64,000 bases of DNA, taken from positions 1-64,000 of the forward strand of contig JALHNI010000007.1 of the NCBI GenBank assembly GCA_022843605.1, in the 5' to 3' direction. This DNA is from Bryobacter sp. (lineage in GTDB: Bacteria > Acidobacteriota > Terriglobia > Bryobacterales > Bryobacteraceae). The notes under the pieces are model-generated. The model was given only the letters and a program-made list of their open reading frames with translations, searched no databases and was not told the DNA's origin. The translations under genes and the position numbers were made by a program. Positions 36,175 to 46,346 of this stretch are shown here, one piece after another (within the stretch, counting starts at the first letter, position 1; every line of letters begins with the position of its first letter).

Positions 36175-37983
36175 GTGCGCTACCTGTTACTGCTGACCGC
36201 CCTGTCGGGTTGGGCGCAGACCGACGCCCGGCTGATTTCGACCGGCCGGCTGATTCCTGACGAGGGATACTCGGACCAGCCGTACATCGTGAAGACGAAC
36301 GACGGCGCGTGGGTATGTGCGATCACGACGGGACCCGGCGCGGAAGGGGCGGGAGGCCAGCATGTGGTGACCCGCCGGAGCACGGATCGTGGGCAAACGT
36401 GGTCCGCCGCGGTGGACGTTGAGCCGTCGAACGGTCCGGAGGCTTCATACGCCGTGCTGCTGAAGGTGCCGACGGGCCGCATCTTCGTCTTCTACAACCA
36501 CAATACGGACAATGTGCGCACGGTAATCGGCGACAAGCCGACTTACAAAGATGGGTTGGTGCGACGGGTGGATTCACTCGGCCACTTCGTTTTCAAGTAC
36601 AGTGACGACCACGGCCGCACCTGGAGCGCGCAGCGGTACGAGATCCCGCAGCGTGACTTCGAGATTGACCGGAAGAATCCCTACCAGGGCAAGCTGAAGT
36701 TCTTCTGGAATGTGGGCAAGGCCTTCATCGCGGGCAATGCCGGCTATGTGCCGATCCATAAAGTGGGCGGCTTTGGCGAAGGCTTCTTCACATCGTCGGA
36801 AGGGGCCCTGCTGCGCAGTGACAACATCCTGACCGAACGTGATCCGGCCAAGATCCGCTGGGCCACTTGGCCCGAAGGCGAGATCGGCCTACGTGCGCCG
36901 GCAGGCGGCGGACCCATCGCCGAAGAGCAGAGCTTCTCGGTGCTTTCCGACGGTTCGCTTTTCGCCGTCTACCGAACGATTGACGGGCATCCCGCGGTCA
37001 GTTACAGCCGCGACGCCGGGCGATCGTGGTCCGCACCCGAGTACATGCGCTTCGCCGATGGCCGTTTGATGAAGCATCCGCGCGCCGCGAACTTCGCGTG
37101 GCGCTGCGAGAACGGCAAGTTCCTCTACTGGTTCCACAACCATGGCGGACGCTTTATTCGCGAGCATCCGAAACGCCGCAGTATCGCTTATGAGGAGCGT
37201 AATCCGGTGTGGCTATCGGGCGGCGTGGAGGCTGATTCTCCGGCGGGCAAAGTCATCCGGTGGTCACAGCCCGAGATCGCGCTCTACGACGACGATATCT
37301 ACATCCGGATGAGTTATCCGGATTTGGTGGAGGAGGGCGGCAAGTACTACGTCACCGAAACCCAGAAGGACATTGCCCGGGTACACGAGCTTGACCTGAC
37401 GCAGCTGGAAGGTCTCTGGAACCAAGCCTCTGCTCAAAACGTGACGCGAAGCGGTTTGCTGCTCGAGACGACGGCCGCAACCTTTGAGGGACCACCGCTG
37501 CCCGAGTTCCTCCAGCGTTCGCGACGCGCCGACTATGGCACTGAGGACCGGCGGGCCGGCCTGACGCTGGACCTTCGTCTGACGCTGAAGTCGCTGGCCG
37601 CCGGACAGACGCTCGTGGACAACCGCACCCCGGATGGCCGCGGCTTGGCCGTGGTCACCGCCCCATTGGGCACTCTCGAACTGATCCTGAGTGACGGCCG
37701 CACGGAAAGCCGTTGGCGCTCGGATCGCGGATCGCTGATTCTGGGAAAAGCGCAGGCGGTTACTGTGACGGTGGATGGCGGACCGAAGATCATCACCTTC
37801 GTCGTGGATGGCAAACTGAACGACGGCGGCGATGACCGGCAATATGGCTGGGGCCGATACAATCCTAATTTGAAGTCAGTGAACGGGGCGCCCCAATGGC
37901 GGACGGCACAGATACAGCGTCTGCGCATCTACGGCCGTGCATTGCGTACATCCGAGGCGATCGCCAACCAACGGGCTAAGTAA
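36175..37983 (+). CDS. Sialidase-superfamily (BNR/Asp-box) exported protein with C-terminal LamG-like domain
   Basis: GTG start after AGGAGG; VRYLLLLTALSGWAQ signal peptide; Asp boxes STDRGQTWSAA, SDDHGRTWSAQ, SRDAGRSWSAP; C-terminal RLRIYGRALRTSEA. Confidence 0.8.
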   Translation: MRYLLLLTALSGWAQTDARLISTGRLIPDEGYSDQPYIVKTNDGAWVCAITTGPGAEGAGGQHVVTRRSTDRGQTWSAAVDVEPSNGPEASYAVLLKVPTGRIFVFYNHNTDNVRTVIGDKPTYKDGLVRRVDSLGHFVFKYSDDHGRTWSAQRYEIPQRDFEIDRKNPYQGKLKFFWNVGKAFIAGNAGYVPIHKVGGFGEGFFTSSEGALLRSDNILTERDPAKIRWATWPEGEIGLRAPAGGGPIAEEQSFSVLSDGSLFAVYRTIDGHPAVSYSRDAGRSWSAPEYMRFADGRLMKHPRAANFAWRCENGKFLYWFHNHGGRFIREHPKRRSIAYEERNPVWLSGGVEADSPAGKVIRWSQPEIALYDDDIYIRMSYPDLVEEGGKYYVTETQKDIARVHELDLTQLEGLWNQASAQNVTRSGLLLETTAATFEGPPLPEFLQRSRRADYGTEDRRAGLTLDLRLTLKSLAAGQTLVDNRTPDGRGLAVVTAPLGTLELILSDGRTESRWRSDRGSLILGKAQAVTVTVDGGPKIITFVVDGKLNDGGDDRQYGWGRYNPNLKSVNGAPQWRTAQIQRLRIYGRALRTSEAIANQRAK

Positions 37984-39325
37984 GAATCGCCTTGACGACT
38001 TCGCCGTGCACATCGGTGAGACGGAAGTCGCGGCCGGCGTGCCGGTAGGTGAGGCGGGTATGATCGAAGCCGAGTTGATGCAGGATCGTTGCGTGCAGGT
38101 CATGCACGTGGACGCGGTTCTCGATCGCCTTGAAGCCGAAGTCATCGGTGGCACCGTAGGCCATGCCGCCACGGATGCCGCCACCGGCCAGCAAGGTGGT
38201 GAAGGCGGGCGGATTGTGGTCGCGACCGCAGCCGAGCTTCTCCAGACCTGAATTCTGAATCATGGGCGTGCGGCCGAATTCGCCGGCGATGACGATGAGC
38301 GTCTCGTCGAACAGGCCGCGGGCCTTCAGGTCGTCGACCAGGGCAGCGACAGGGCCGTCAGTCTTCTGGGCGAGTTTGCCGTGGACGCGAATGTCGTCGT
38401 GGTTGTCCCACGGCTGGAAGGGTCCATAGTAGATCTGCACCATGCGCACGCCGCTCTCGACGAGTCGCAGGGCCATCAGGCAGCCGCGGCCAAAGTCAGA
38501 GACGTCGTAGCGGGCGCGAATCTTCTCCGGTTCTTTGCGAATGTCGAACAGCGGACCGCCCTCGGTCTGCAAACGGTACGCGGACTCCATCGACTGCACC
38601 GCGCCTTCGAGTTGGGGCTGCGCGCCGGCATAGTGACGGTTCAGCTTGTCGAGCAAGGCGAGTTGCTTGCGCTGCTCGACGGCACTCAGGTCTTCGTTAC
38701 GCAGGTTTGGAATCAGCTTTTCGGGCTCAATCGCCGAGTTCTGAATGTGCACCCCCTGATAGGCAGTGGGCATGTAGCCGGAACTCCACAGCGAGGAGCC
38801 GAGCACCGGAAAGCCGGGGCACAGAACGACAAAGCCGGGCAGGTTCTGGTTCTCGGTGCCGAGTCCGTAAGTGACCCACGCGCCCATGGAGGGGCGGCCG
38901 GGCAACTGGTGGCCGCAGTTCATCAACTGCAGCGACGGCCCGTGGTTGCCGTTGTCGGTATACATGGAACGGATGACACAGAAATCGTCAATGCGTTTGC
39001 CGATTTCGGGGAAGATCTCGCTGACTTCGAGGCCGGATTGTCCGTGGCGCTTAAACTCCCAGGGCGAACGCATCAGCGTGCCGCTGGCACGGTCCGTACG
39101 GATCTTGGGGCCGGGCATCGGCTGGCCGTCGTACTTGGTCAGGGCGGGTTTGGGGTCAAAGGTGTCCACCTGCGACATGCCGCCGTTCAAAAACAAGAAG
39201 ATGACGTGCTTGGCCTTGGGAGTGAAGTGAGGCTGGCGGGCGTTGCCCGCTTGCAGGACGCTCTGCGCGCCCGCCAAGCCAAAGCCGCCCCCGAGTTGTC
39301 CGAGAAACTGACGCCGGTTGAACAT
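37976..39325 (-). CDS. DUF1501 domain-containing exported protein
   Basis: MFNRRQFLGQLGGGFGLAGAQSVLQAGNARQPHFTPKAKHVIFLFLNGGMSQVDTFDPKPALTKYDG; VIAGEFGRTPMIQ...GRDHNPPAFTTLLAGGGIRGG. Confidence 0.92.
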   Translation of the reverse strand: MFNRRQFLGQLGGGFGLAGAQSVLQAGNARQPHFTPKAKHVIFLFLNGGMSQVDTFDPKPALTKYDGQPMPGPKIRTDRASGTLMRSPWEFKRHGQSGLEVSEIFPEIGKRIDDFCVIRSMYTDNGNHGPSLQLMNCGHQLPGRPSMGAWVTYGLGTENQNLPGFVVLCPGFPVLGSSLWSSGYMPTAYQGVHIQNSAIEPEKLIPNLRNEDLSAVEQRKQLALLDKLNRHYAGAQPQLEGAVQSMESAYRLQTEGGPLFDIRKEPEKIRARYDVSDFGRGCLMALRLVESGVRMVQIYYGPFQPWDNHDDIRVHGKLAQKTDGPVAALVDDLKARGLFDETLIVIAGEFGRTPMIQNSGLEKLGCGRDHNPPAFTTLLAGGGIRGGMAYGATDDFGFKAIENRVHVHDLHATILHQLGFDHTRLTYRHAGRDFRLTDVHGEVVKAILT

Positions 39326-39326
39326 C

Positions 39327-41960
39327 CTAATTCACGCTCGAAAATTCCGCGGCGCCCAGGAGCGCACGCAAGTAAGGTTGCCAGGCGGCATCGCCGCTTG
39401 AGACATATTCTACTCCCCAGCGTAGTTCCTCGGCGTCCGGGTCGCGGGCGTAGAGGAGCCGATAGGCGCGCCGGATGCGATCAGGAGGCTGCGACCCGCC
39501 TTCCTTGGTGAGCCGTTCGTTCAACGCCTTCGCCTGCTGGGCGACGAAGCGGCTGTTCAGCCAGTAGAGGCCCTGCAGGGGTCCGGCGGTGGTGGGCCGG
39601 TCGTCAATGGAAGTGTTGGGATCGGGGAAATCGAAGAGGGCGAGCGCGGGATCGAGACGCGTGCGGCTCACGGTGAGGTAGAGCGCGCGGCGGAAGTTGT
39701 CCTCGGCCACCGGCTTCGGTTCGCCGCCGAGCTTCGCTTCGAGTTTGCCGGAGACAGCCAGCACCGAATCGCGTAGCGCCTCCATGTCGAGCCTCGGCTT
39801 CAGATTGAAGTGCGAGAGTAACTTATTGTCGGCATCGGATTCCGGGGAAGTGCCGGTCGACAGGGAGTAAGTGCTGGAAAGCAGGATCTCGCGGTGGATC
39901 GACTTGACGCTCCAGCCGCTTTGGATGAACTTACCAGCGAGATAGTCGAGTAACTCGGGGTGCGTGGGACGCTCGCCCATGCGGCCGAAGTTGGAGGGCG
40001 TGCGGACGATGCCTTTGCCAAAATGATGCTGCCAGATGCGATTGACCATCACGCGCGCGGTGAGTGGATTGGTAGGACTGGCGATGGCCTGCGCGAGTTC
40101 GGCGCGCCCGCTGCCCTGCTGGTAGGGAGCCGGTTCGCCCTCGCAGAGCACTTGCAGGAAGCGGCGCGGAGCGACCTCGCCAGGGGTTTTCGGATCGCCT
40201 CGTAAGGCCACTTTGATGTCGGCGGGTTTGTCGTCTTCGGTGACCGTATGGAGGAACGGGTACATCGGCGGCAGGTCCTTTTCGAGGGCCGCGATCTCAG
40301 CCTTTAGCTTGTCGACGTAGGCCCGCGCAATGCCGCCGAGAAAGCGGTCAAGCTCTTTGGGTCCGTAGTAGAGGACACCGGCAGGAGCTTTGAAGCCGTC
40401 AATATTGTAAGGGCCATAGGCGATCTCGCGCCACTGGTAGAACTTCAGCACCGGAAGCGAAACGATGTTGGTGTACTGGCGGGTGTTCTCGTTTTTCTGG
40501 CCTTTGCGGCCACCGAAGGCGACGTAGTTTTTGTCGTCAACTTCTTTGGCTTCGTCCAGCAATTGCAGTATGAACTGCTGATAGCGTAAGGCCTCGGCCT
40601 TTACTTGCTCCTGACTGGGTTTCGAGGCTACCAATTGCTGCCAGGGTTTCAGATAGGCGTGGTCGTTGTCGGTGGCGGCGAGATACTTCTTCCAACGCTC
40701 AAGGGTCTCTTTGTCGAGGCCAGGGACCTCGGCCTGATTCTGGTAAGTTGCCACCAAGTAGCGGGCTGTATCGCGAGCGAGTAAGTCAACGAGTTGCTTG
40801 GTCTGGTCGGCCAGATAGTCGTTGAGAATCTCTTTAAGGTCGTCGATCTTCTTTTTCTGCGCCTTATAGCGTTCCACCTCGGGCCCTGAAACTAGTGGGC
40901 GCTGATCGCCCTTGCTGCTGCTGAAGATGCCCAGCAAAGAGTAATAGTCTTTCGTGGGAATGGGGTCGTACTTATGGTCGTGGCATTGTGCGCAGCCCAC
41001 GGTCATTCCGAGAAAGACCTTCGTGGTGACGTCCACCTGATCGTTGGCGCCCGCGCCGAGAGCCTGAAAGCCAAGGCCGGCCAGATGATCCTTCGTTTCG
41101 GGAAGACGGTCGGCGGCGATTTGAGCTTTTACGAAGAGGTCATAGGGCAGGTCGCGGTTGAAGGCATCCACCACCCAGTCACGGTAGCGCCAAGCGTTAG
41201 GCAAGGGCGTGTCGACGCTGGCGGCGAGTTCGCCGTCGGAATAGCGAGCCAAATCAAGCCAGTGGCGTGCCCAGCGTTCGCCATAGTGCGGCGAAGCCAG
41301 CAGGCGATCAACGACCTTCCGCTTTGCCTGATCCGACGAATCGGCGACGAAGGCTTCGGTTTCTTCGGGGGTGGGCGGCAAACCGGTGAGGTCCAGGGTG
41401 ACTCGCCGCAACCAGGCACGCTTTGCGGCGGGTGGGGCAGGCTGCAGACCGGCGGTTTCGAGCTTGGCAAGGATGAAGCGATCGACGTTGGTGCGCACCC
41501 ACGCGGTATTCTTCACGGCCGGTAGGGCAACGGTTTTCAGCGGCTGGAAGGACCAGAAGGCGCGTTGAGCGGGTGTGATGCGCGTCTGGGTGACGGCGAC
41601 TTGTTCGTGCTTCTCAGGCCACGGCAAGTCCTGCCGGATCCACTCGGCCAGGGCGTCCACTTCGGCCGGGGTCAACGCGCCTACGGGCGGCATCTTCAGG
41701 CGCACATGCGTACGCCGGACGGCCTGCATCAGGAGACTGTCGTCGGGCTTGCCCGGAACGACAGCGGCACCGGACTTGCCGCCTTTCATCAGCCCCGCAC
41801 GCGAGTCAAGCCGCAGGCCGCCCAGCGCACCTTCGGTGTGACAGGAGTGGCAGTTGGTGGCCAGCAGCGGGCGAATCTTGGTTTCGAAGAAGTCAACGCC
41901 GTCAGCCGCCGCCAGCGGCCAAGCCGCGGCGAGGATGATCGACAATCGGTATGCCCGCAT
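39327..41960 (-). CDS. PSD1 and planctomycete cytochrome c domain protein (DUF1549/DUF1553)
   Basis: FFETKIRPLLATNCHSCHTEGALGGLRLDSRAGLMKGGKSG, LLASPHYGERWARHWLDLARYSDGE, CAQCHDHKYDPIPTKDYYSL, RVMVNRIWQHHFGKGIVRTPSNFGRMGERPTHPELLDYLA. Confidence 0.93.
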   Translation of the reverse strand: MRAYRLSIILAAAWPLAAADGVDFFETKIRPLLATNCHSCHTEGALGGLRLDSRAGLMKGGKSGAAVVPGKPDDSLLMQAVRRTHVRLKMPPVGALTPAEVDALAEWIRQDLPWPEKHEQVAVTQTRITPAQRAFWSFQPLKTVALPAVKNTAWVRTNVDRFILAKLETAGLQPAPPAAKRAWLRRVTLDLTGLPPTPEETEAFVADSSDQAKRKVVDRLLASPHYGERWARHWLDLARYSDGELAASVDTPLPNAWRYRDWVVDAFNRDLPYDLFVKAQIAADRLPETKDHLAGLGFQALGAGANDQVDVTTKVFLGMTVGCAQCHDHKYDPIPTKDYYSLLGIFSSSKGDQRPLVSGPEVERYKAQKKKIDDLKEILNDYLADQTKQLVDLLARDTARYLVATYQNQAEVPGLDKETLERWKKYLAATDNDHAYLKPWQQLVASKPSQEQVKAEALRYQQFILQLLDEAKEVDDKNYVAFGGRKGQKNENTRQYTNIVSLPVLKFYQWREIAYGPYNIDGFKAPAGVLYYGPKELDRFLGGIARAYVDKLKAEIAALEKDLPPMYPFLHTVTEDDKPADIKVALRGDPKTPGEVAPRRFLQVLCEGEPAPYQQGSGRAELAQAIASPTNPLTARVMVNRIWQHHFGKGIVRTPSNFGRMGERPTHPELLDYLAGKFIQSGWSVKSIHREILLSSTYSLSTGTSPESDADNKLLSHFNLKPRLDMEALRDSVLAVSGKLEAKLGGEPKPVAEDNFRRALYLTVSRTRLDPALALFDFPDPNTSIDDRPTTAGPLQGLYWLNSRFVAQQAKALNERLTKEGGSQPPDRIRRAYRLLYARDPDAEELRWGVEYVSSGDAAWQPYLRALLGAAEFSSVN

Positions 41961-41981
41961 GCAAAAAGTATATTCCAATAG

Positions 41982-42011
41982 AAAACCGCCCGTATCCGGA
42001 GATACGGGCGG
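41982..42011 (-). terminator. Rho-independent terminator
   Basis: Minus strand CCGCCCGTATC-TCCG-GATACGGGCGG followed by TTTTC, just downstream of the 42039-42935 CDS. Confidence 0.85.
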
Positions 42012-42038
42012 CGGCAGTTTGGTTCGATGGGATCCGCG

Positions 42039-42935
42039 TTACTTACGCGAGACCTGCACCTTAGGGGTGGAGAGATAGCCAACCACGGTGTCCTTGGTGA
42101 TCTCGTTCACCACGATTTCGTAGGGCTGGCGGGCTTTGCTGGCGACGTAGAACTGGACAGGCTCGTTCATGGTCTTGTCCTTCTTTTCGATCTTGCGATC
42201 GTCAGCGTTCAATTCCATGGTGAAGCGCGACTTCTTGACGTCGGCCTTCTTGAGGGACAGCATGATGTCGCCGACCTTCTTCACCTTGTCGTTCTTGGTG
42301 AGGCGGAACTCGTAGTAGTTGCGATCACCCAGCTCACGAAGGGCCTTGAGCTCGGTGGAGTTGGTGGCGATCAGGCCGCTCATCACACCCATGTCGCCGG
42401 TGGCGCGACGCAGGTCAGCGATGGTGTTTTGCAGTTCGGTCCGCGTCGCATCAACGTCCGTACGAACCTGCTTCACGTCGGTGGAGACGCCAGAGAGCTG
42501 AGTGGAAGACTGCTCCGCTGAAGACTTCACTTCGGACAACTGCGTGTTCAGTTCAGCGACGAGCTTCTGGTTGCCTTCGGCTTCCTTGGAGAGCTTCGCG
42601 GCGAGCTTATCGGCATGACGTTGGGCCAAGCTTTGCGCGGTCCAGCTTGCTCCACGCGCTGCATCCTTCGCAATCTTCTCGGCTTCGGTCTTTACGACGG
42701 TCATGTCGCCACGCAGACCGGAAAGCTGAGTGCCGGTTTGCGTTTCAATCTTCGTCAGGCTCTGACGGAGTTCGGCGACCTGGGTGTTAACCGCGGCGAC
42801 TTGTTGGTCGACGGTTTGAATACGGGATCCTTGATAAGCATTAAAGCCGAGCGAGATCGCGAGCGCCGCACCGACCAGGGGCAGGACCCACTTTCCACCG
42901 GACTGAGTCGTGGTGATGTTGTTTGAATTCTCCAT
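42039..42935 (-). CDS. Coiled-coil membrane-anchored hypothetical protein
   Basis: N-terminal TM WVLPLVGAALAISLGFNAYQG, long coiled coil (QVAAVNTQVAELRQSLTKIETQTG...STDVKQVRTDVDATRTELQNT), C-terminal YYEFRLTKNDKVKKVGDIMLSLKKADVKKSRFTMEL. Confidence 0.75.
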   Translation of the reverse strand: MENSNNITTTQSGGKWVLPLVGAALAISLGFNAYQGSRIQTVDQQVAAVNTQVAELRQSLTKIETQTGTQLSGLRGDMTVVKTEAEKIAKDAARGASWTAQSLAQRHADKLAAKLSKEAEGNQKLVAELNTQLSEVKSSAEQSSTQLSGVSTDVKQVRTDVDATRTELQNTIADLRRATGDMGVMSGLIATNSTELKALRELGDRNYYEFRLTKNDKVKKVGDIMLSLKKADVKKSRFTMELNADDRKIEKKDKTMNEPVQFYVASKARQPYEIVVNEITKDTVVGYLSTPKVQVSRK

Positions 42936-43112
42936 TTACCTTCTCCTTGGGTTGGCAGTCTCTCAATCTGCTGAACCAAGAGATGGATCCAAAACGGAAC
43001 AGGTTCCGCTTAATTGTTGTTAAGTCTTTTGGCGTACTAGAACTCTTGCGCTATGTAAGGGTTACAGAGCGTCGCTGAGTTTAACCGCGCGGTAAAATCC
43101 ATCAAATCTTTT

Positions 43113-45119
43113 CTACGGCAATTGCCAGAGCTCATTGAGAAGTGTGGCGAAAGCCACATTCGGAGATTCAGAACCGGCCTCAACCTTGAGAATCGCAAGA
43201 TCACCTAACTTCGGCATGCTGTAGTCGCCATGATATTCCCGCTCATCAATAGTGAGACCGGAGTTGAGCACCACATAGCGTTGGGGCTGGAGGGGATTCG
43301 GATAGATCAAGGCGGGAACATGTTCCGCGGCAGAGAAGGATTGCGCTCCAACGCCGATCGATTCGCGGGTCCAGCGCAAGGGCAGCTTGGTTCGCAGCTT
43401 CGCGATCCAGCGATTGCTGCCAGGGTCACCAAAGAGGGCGACGTTGTAGTTGGCGAAGTCCGCTGCGGTGACATCTTTGTCATCCTTGATGCGCGGATGC
43501 GAACGATAGTATCGTGCGTAAACGCGATCGAAGCGGGCTAGGATGCGCAGGGCCTGTTCGTGAGCAGCGGGATTCCAGGGCGTGCCGGTGGGGCGTACCA
43601 GCAGAAAGGGCTGGAGGAAGGCATCGTCTATCGGGCCTTGCAAGGCATGTCGCTTGCGAAGCCCGCTCTCCTTGGTGGGGCGCCATCCCAAGGGGCCTTT
43701 CATCAGACTGATCTGCGAAGCGGGCTTGATGCGCACCATTTGTCCGTCGAGCTTCAGTTCTTTGGCGGTGTTCATTTCGCGTAGTTCCAGGTGGGTCACG
43801 TTGGCGGTGGTGATCTCATACTTCTCACGGGCCGCGTCGCGCCGGGCATTCACTTCGGCGCGCTCATAGTGCTTGGCCATACCGTCGATCGACACCCAAT
43901 GGGCTTTGTTGTAGCGCGTCGTGTAGGTGAGAAAGCGCACCTGATCCGGCGACACAATTCCGCGGTCGCCATGCTCCTTCAAGAACGCGTCGAGCCGTTG
44001 GCGGACGGGGGCGCTAACACCATGTCCGGTCTTCTCCGAGATCAGGAAGATGTTCGACGTGCCGGGGACGGTCCAGTTGCCCGTTTCGCCGGCAGAGGGG
44101 AAGCCCTCTTTCTCGAGTTGCGCGCGCACGCGTAGCGAAGACTCCAACTGGCCGCGCGACGGTTTGCCTGGCTCCTGAGGAATGACCGCGGTTTGCGTGT
44201 CACTGTCGCCATCATGCCCGGCGATGGGAATGTTGAAGGCGTTCAAGCTCCAGTCGATGATGTTCTCCCAGATGCGCAACGGACCCCCCTGATAGGGGGG
44301 AAAGCCCGGCATCTGCGAGCGGCGTGGATAGGTGCCGGCGCCGATTTCGGCGGCGGCGAAACGATCAGGGTATTGCAGCGCGATGTGCCACGCTCCGGCG
44401 CCCCCCAGCGAGAAGCCACGCAGGATGATGCGCTTGGGATCGACCTTGTAGCGGCGGCTGACATCGGCGATCGCTTCGAAGATGTCCACTTCGCCGGCCC
44501 AGTGGTTCGCATTGTTCCAGCGTCCGTAGCAATCAAGAGTAATCTGGCCCAGGTCTGCGGTGGCATAAGTGAGGCTCTTGCTGGCATTGGGAAATTTGTA
44601 AATGAAGCTGGACTCCGTGAGCGTCTGGTCACGGCCGTGCAACCAGACGTAGAGGCGTGTGGGCCTGGTGCCATCGTAGCTTTCGGGCACCGTGATGCCG
44701 TAAGGCTGCACCGAGCCATCCAGTGCTGAGCGATAGGCGTGAATCTTGCGACCCTTGCCCACGGCCCAGGGGGCCGAACCCTTCTGCAATTGCCGTGCTC
44801 GTTCCAGTCCTTGGTCCAGGACGGTAATCGCCTGGTTGATGCCATCCTGCGTGAAGAAGGTCTGCGGGAACTCCAGGAGAAAGCGGCCCGCTTTCGCGAA
44901 GACCTCAACGTCAGTGATCAACGCGGCGTCCTTGCCGGTCAACCCTTTGAGGAGACCCTCCAGTTCATTGACCTTACTCTCGATCAGTTTCAGTTCTTCG
45001 GCTTTGGGCACGATCGGTGGCAGCCCCTTGGGTCCGGCGGGCTTGGGCGGTGCGGGCGTCGGAGGCTGCGCGGTCAACGCGAATGTGTAAAAAGTGGCCA
45101 GAAGTAAAACTCGAAGCAT
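43113..45119 (-). CDS. Secreted alpha/beta hydrolase, prolyl-oligopeptidase-like
   Basis: Signal peptide MLRVLLLATFYTFALTAQ; RIILRGFSLGGAGAWHIALQYPDRFAAAEIGAG (GxSxGG nucleophile elbow). Confidence 0.75.
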   Translation of the reverse strand: MLRVLLLATFYTFALTAQPPTPAPPKPAGPKGLPPIVPKAEELKLIESKVNELEGLLKGLTGKDAALITDVEVFAKAGRFLLEFPQTFFTQDGINQAITVLDQGLERARQLQKGSAPWAVGKGRKIHAYRSALDGSVQPYGITVPESYDGTRPTRLYVWLHGRDQTLTESSFIYKFPNASKSLTYATADLGQITLDCYGRWNNANHWAGEVDIFEAIADVSRRYKVDPKRIILRGFSLGGAGAWHIALQYPDRFAAAEIGAGTYPRRSQMPGFPPYQGGPLRIWENIIDWSLNAFNIPIAGHDGDSDTQTAVIPQEPGKPSRGQLESSLRVRAQLEKEGFPSAGETGNWTVPGTSNIFLISEKTGHGVSAPVRQRLDAFLKEHGDRGIVSPDQVRFLTYTTRYNKAHWVSIDGMAKHYERAEVNARRDAAREKYEITTANVTHLELREMNTAKELKLDGQMVRIKPASQISLMKGPLGWRPTKESGLRKRHALQGPIDDAFLQPFLLVRPTGTPWNPAAHEQALRILARFDRVYARYYRSHPRIKDDKDVTAADFANYNVALFGDPGSNRWIAKLRTKLPLRWTRESIGVGAQSFSAAEHVPALIYPNPLQPQRYVVLNSGLTIDEREYHGDYSMPKLGDLAILKVEAGSESPNVAFATLLNELWQLP

Positions 45120-45479
45120 CGCTGCCATTCTATTGCATTGGTGCTTGACAGAGGCCGGAAACAGGCGCATTCTGCAGGTGACACGACATCGAAATAAACG
45201 AACGATGACTTGCTGTCCAACTAGGTCCCGATGTCCAGATAAGGAGGTGCCATTAAAGCATGGATCTCAGTGAACCTTGGCAGAACAGGGCGGCACAGCA
45301 CAGGCTTGGCTAGTCACTGCGTGAACGACCGGACTCGCGTTTTAACCGTGCCCTTCCTGAGCATGGTGCGCTGCCCATCATGGGCCATGTGAAGGCGTCC
45401 ACTCGCGGTAAACACCAAGTGCGAATTGTGTTGTCGCCGCCCTTTTCTCCTGCCTGCTGAACCGGTAGAATGGGCGGCC

Positions 45480-46325
45480 ATGCGAAGCACTCGTCGTGAG
45501 ATCTTGTCCGCACTTGCAGTAGCTAATGCTTTAGCTCAGAGCAGTGAGCCCGGCGTGGAGAGATTTGTTCGATTCCGCACCGGCCCCACGGGCAGAGTGT
45601 CCTGGGGGCGAGTGGATGGCGACATCGTCAAAGAACTTAACGCTGCTCCTTACTTGGCCACGCGTGAAATCGGCAAGAAGCACCCTCTCGCCAAAGTCCT
45701 GCTTGGGGCTCCCGTTGAACCAGTAAAGTTACTCGCGGTAGGCCTCAACTATCGCAGCCACATCGGCACTCGCCCGGTACCACCTTTCCCGGAAATCTTC
45801 TACAAGCCCATCACCTGTCTGCAGGATCCTGGTGCGCCGATCCTCCATCCCCGCGATTCTAAGAATACGCACTACGAGGGCGAACTGGTGATCGTGCTAG
45901 GCAAAGGTGGCCGCAATCTATCGGCGGAACAGGCAAAAGCCGCAATCTTCGGCGTCACCTGCGGCAACGACGTCAGCGAGCGCGACTGGCAAAATGGCCC
46001 GCAGAAGGATCTGCAATGGTGGCGGGCCAAGGGCACCGATACCTTCGGCCCCGTGGGACCGCAACTGGTGAAGGGTCTCGACTACGGCAAATTGCTGCTG
46101 CAGACCCGGCTGAATGGCGAAGTGGTGCAGAAGCAGTACACCTCGGACCTGATCTTCGACGGACCCACTATTGTGAGTTACATCAGCCGTTACGTCACCC
46201 TCACTCCGGGCGACGTGATCTTCACTGGGACGCCTGGCAGCACCAAGCCGATGAAGCCTGGAGATACGGTGGAGATCGAGATCGCCGGCATCGGCGTTCT
46301 CCGCAACCCCATTCAAGCCGCCTAA
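45480..46325 (+). CDS. Fumarylacetoacetate hydrolase family protein with Tat-like leader
   Basis: MRSTRREILSALAVANALAQSS leader; LLAVGLNYRSHI...PEIFYKPITCLQDPGAPILHP...THYEGELVIVLGKGGRNL...GVTCGNDVSERDWQ...PGDVIFTGTPGSTKPMKPGDTVEIEIAGIG. Confidence 0.88.
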   Translation: MRSTRREILSALAVANALAQSSEPGVERFVRFRTGPTGRVSWGRVDGDIVKELNAAPYLATREIGKKHPLAKVLLGAPVEPVKLLAVGLNYRSHIGTRPVPPFPEIFYKPITCLQDPGAPILHPRDSKNTHYEGELVIVLGKGGRNLSAEQAKAAIFGVTCGNDVSERDWQNGPQKDLQWWRAKGTDTFGPVGPQLVKGLDYGKLLLQTRLNGEVVQKQYTSDLIFDGPTIVSYISRYVTLTPGDVIFTGTPGSTKPMKPGDTVEIEIAGIGVLRNPIQAA

Positions 46326-46346
46326 ACGGTTATCCTAGAGATATCC

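Noticed and set aside
45180-45425. Possible structured RNA or element in the gap between hydrolase and FAH genes
   Set aside because: No clear hairpin series, known RNA motif or transposase fragment could be supported by eye.
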